NCBI GenBank assembly: GCA_021442155.1
Contig: CM038214.1
Coordinates: 23,399,808 to 23,463,807 of the forward strand
Source: Cymbidium sinense
Taxonomy: Eukaryota; Streptophyta; Magnoliopsida; Asparagales; Orchidaceae
Direction: 5' to 3'
DNA: 64,000 nt
Positions 62,590 through 64,000 of this stretch are shown piece by piece; position 1 is the first letter of the stretch; the number at the start of each line of letters is the position of its first letter. The notes beneath the pieces were generated by a model. That model did not search any database. It was given only the letters and a program-made list of their open reading frames with translations, and was not told where the DNA came from. The translations under genes and the position numbers were made by a program.

Positions 62590-62960
62590 TCCAAAGGGTA
62601 GACCTTGCCTTGAATATGATTATGTACCTTATTTAAATTTTTTTACCTCCTACTTTCAAAATATTTGATGGGATAGGCAATCCTAAATACTTTTGTCACA
62701 TTTATGCAGTTGCTAATATAGGAAGTGATACCTTATTATTTAGGCAATTTATTTATAGTTTAACAGGGTCCTTTAATTAGTATGTGGAATTGTCAAATGG
62801 TTTAGTTCACACATTCACTAAACTTGAAAACTTATTTGTGAAATGATTCGGTACTTGACATCATAATATAGTAGGTGACTTAGTCATCAAAAAAAATACG
62901 ACCTAGTGAATCTCTCATAGATTATATTATATATGGGCTCTGAAGATCCCTTTGGAATGT
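62590..62960 (+). pseudogene. Gypsy gag relic (capsid region)
   Basis: Plus-strand translation from about 62,642 gives LPPTFKIFDGIGNPKYF (family: P.F..+DG.GNP..H). It continues DTLLFRQFIYSLTGSFN (family: ....L+.QF..SL.G.A..W), then YVELSNGLVHTFTKLENLFVK (family: W+..L...S+.+...+...F...F) and a decayed GDLV..K block. This is the retrotransposon gag domain of the Ty3/gypsy type and is distinct from the gag at 470-1340. Stops interrupt it at several points, including where the Trp of AFEWY should be (TAG or TGA type loss). No protease or RT follows. A tandem repeat begins at once downstream. Confidence 0.75.
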
Positions 62961-63165
62961 TAGATAGATTTAGATTGATGTCATGGTGAACATGTAGATT
63001 GTACTAATATCCCTTTGGAATTCTATAATTATAGAGGTGTTTATAGATTGAATGAATAAATTAGACTTACATACCTTTAGAATGCCAAAATTATAGGGTG
63101 TTCATAAAGCAAATGAATAGATTGGGCTTATATCCTTTTGGAATGCCTAGGTGTTAATGGGGTAG
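62941..63165 (+). repeat. Tandem repeat of about 62 bp, four copies
   Basis: The marker CCCTTTGGAATG (variants CCCTTTGGAATTC, CCTTTAGAATGCC, CCTTTTGGAATGCC) occurs at 62,948, 63,011, 63,073 and 63,133. Around it, 'aat.attagacttatat', 'ataattatagaggtgtt' and 'aaatgaatagatt' repeat. The array directly follows the gag relic. Confidence 0.75.
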
Positions 63166-64000
63166 CACATAGAAATTAATGGGGCAACACTTTGGCACTG
63201 AGAACTTAGTGGCATAAGTTTAGGCCTTTAAACCAAAAAGGGTAGTGCCACAACATTGAGCAAAAAAAAAGAGTGATGCAATGTTTAAAATAAAGGAAAT
63301 CATGTTGACTCATTGACCAACATCTAGGGGCTACCAAAATAGCATCATAGTGCTAGTAAAAAAGTAGTTCAAAAATACTGGTAGGTGGCGAATGCATTTA
63401 ATAAAAGAGACAAAAGTTGTGTTAGAGCATCGAGATGCTCCATCAATGTATGATGCACTTTACGTACTAAGTTACTTATGCAATTAATAGTAATAAATAT
63501 TCTAAATGCTATTTTTGATGAGAATAGTAACTACATCAATTGGCTGACTGACACCTAAGCATTGTATGTGGAGCACCATAGTGTTGGTCCTCATTATTAA
63601 AATCGAGGGACAAGTTGGTGGAACATGGGCTTAAAATCGAAAAGGTAGTGGTTAGGAACCGTAAAAGTGGCACGTGTTTCACTTTCATGATAGCATGCAA
63701 ATGGGCATTTTGATGTTACAACTCAAGAATGTAGGCCATTGGTTACAACACCTTAGTGCTATGGGTAGCACTATGGTTCCATGAAGTGAAGCACCGAGGT
63801 CCAAAATTCGAGAGTTAGCTGGGGATCGGTTGTAGTCCTATGAGACTTGAAACTTTTCTTTATGGCAATTTTCTTGTGTAGTTTGATAGCTCCCACAAAA
63901 ATTTTGTTAGTATAATGGCTTAGCATTGCTAAATTTTGAAATTTGTTAGTGCAACATGCACTCTTCTCTCTTGTTCCGATCCAAGATCAATGAAGGAGGA
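63166..64000. other. Unassigned right edge
   Basis: No gene recognised. The first part has imperfect 'aatggggtagcac'/'aatggggcaacac' duplications (63,156 and 63,180), and 'agtgctatgggtagcactatgg' near 63,754 is a partial inverted repeat. It is probably the continuing body or LTR of the gypsy element whose gag lies at 62,590-62,960. Confidence 0.35.

Overview
This window looks like nuclear DNA of a flowering plant with a large, repeat-rich genome. No bacterial-style gene layout, tRNA gene, rRNA gene or intact protein-coding gene could be supported. The flanks are very A+T-rich and made of nested, heavily decayed retroelements. The few recognisable protein remnants are riddled with stops and frameshifts, many of them of the C-to-T or G-to-A kind expected of long-methylated plant repeats (TGG or CGA turned into TGA, catalytic Asp turned into Asn). 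The species cannot be named from the sequence.

Left third (1-23 kb): decayed Ty3/gypsy gag (470-1340, minus); gypsy integrase and post-integrase remnants (6440-5930 and 3400-2990, minus) split by a plus-strand LINE (3405-5940); an A+T-rich stretch; and a repeat family called R1 here. R1 is inverted at 8.6-10.3 kb and direct at 14.5-18.4 kb. Between these two copies lie a cluster of hairpins, a block very dense in GGTCAA/TTGACC hexamers, and tandem repeats of about 175 bp. The direct R1 copy is interrupted by a 5'-truncated LINE with a visible 17-bp target duplication. Next to it is a longer minus-strand LINE (18.77-22.56 kb) carrying endonuclease, reverse transcriptase, zf-RVT and RNase H relics.

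Middle (23-33 kb): a long (AT)n tract, then a plus-strand LINE with an ORF1 (DUF4283 plus zinc knuckle) and an ORF2 (23.65-28.2 kb). About 2.8 kb of unassigned repeat follows, then another minus-strand LINE fragment (31.2-33.0 kb).

Centre-right (about 33.0-52.8 kb): about 20 kb of different texture, less A+T-rich by eye and without the LINE and gypsy debris of the flanks. It resembles angiosperm mitochondrial spacer DNA. A decayed atp9 gene (39,713-39,548, minus) anchors this reading, so the block is called a nuclear copy of mitochondrial DNA (NUMT). It also holds an unrecognised reading frame directly upstream of the atp9 relic and a LINE endonuclease fragment.

Right part (52.8-64 kb): a third R1 copy (52.8-54.4 kb), degenerate minisatellites, a possible coiled-coil gag-like remnant, a short array of a CAAGAAA motif, a pair of ~180-bp direct repeats, a fourth R1 copy (60.7-61.6 kb), and a plus-strand gypsy gag remnant followed at once by a ~62-bp tandem repeat.

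The remnants do not form a working pathway. What the window records is insertion history: LINEs inside R1 and gypsy, and organelle DNA abutting R1. No new functional system is demonstrated. The best leads are the NUMT with its atp9 junction, the R1 family with a dated LINE insertion, and the GGTCAA-dense block.
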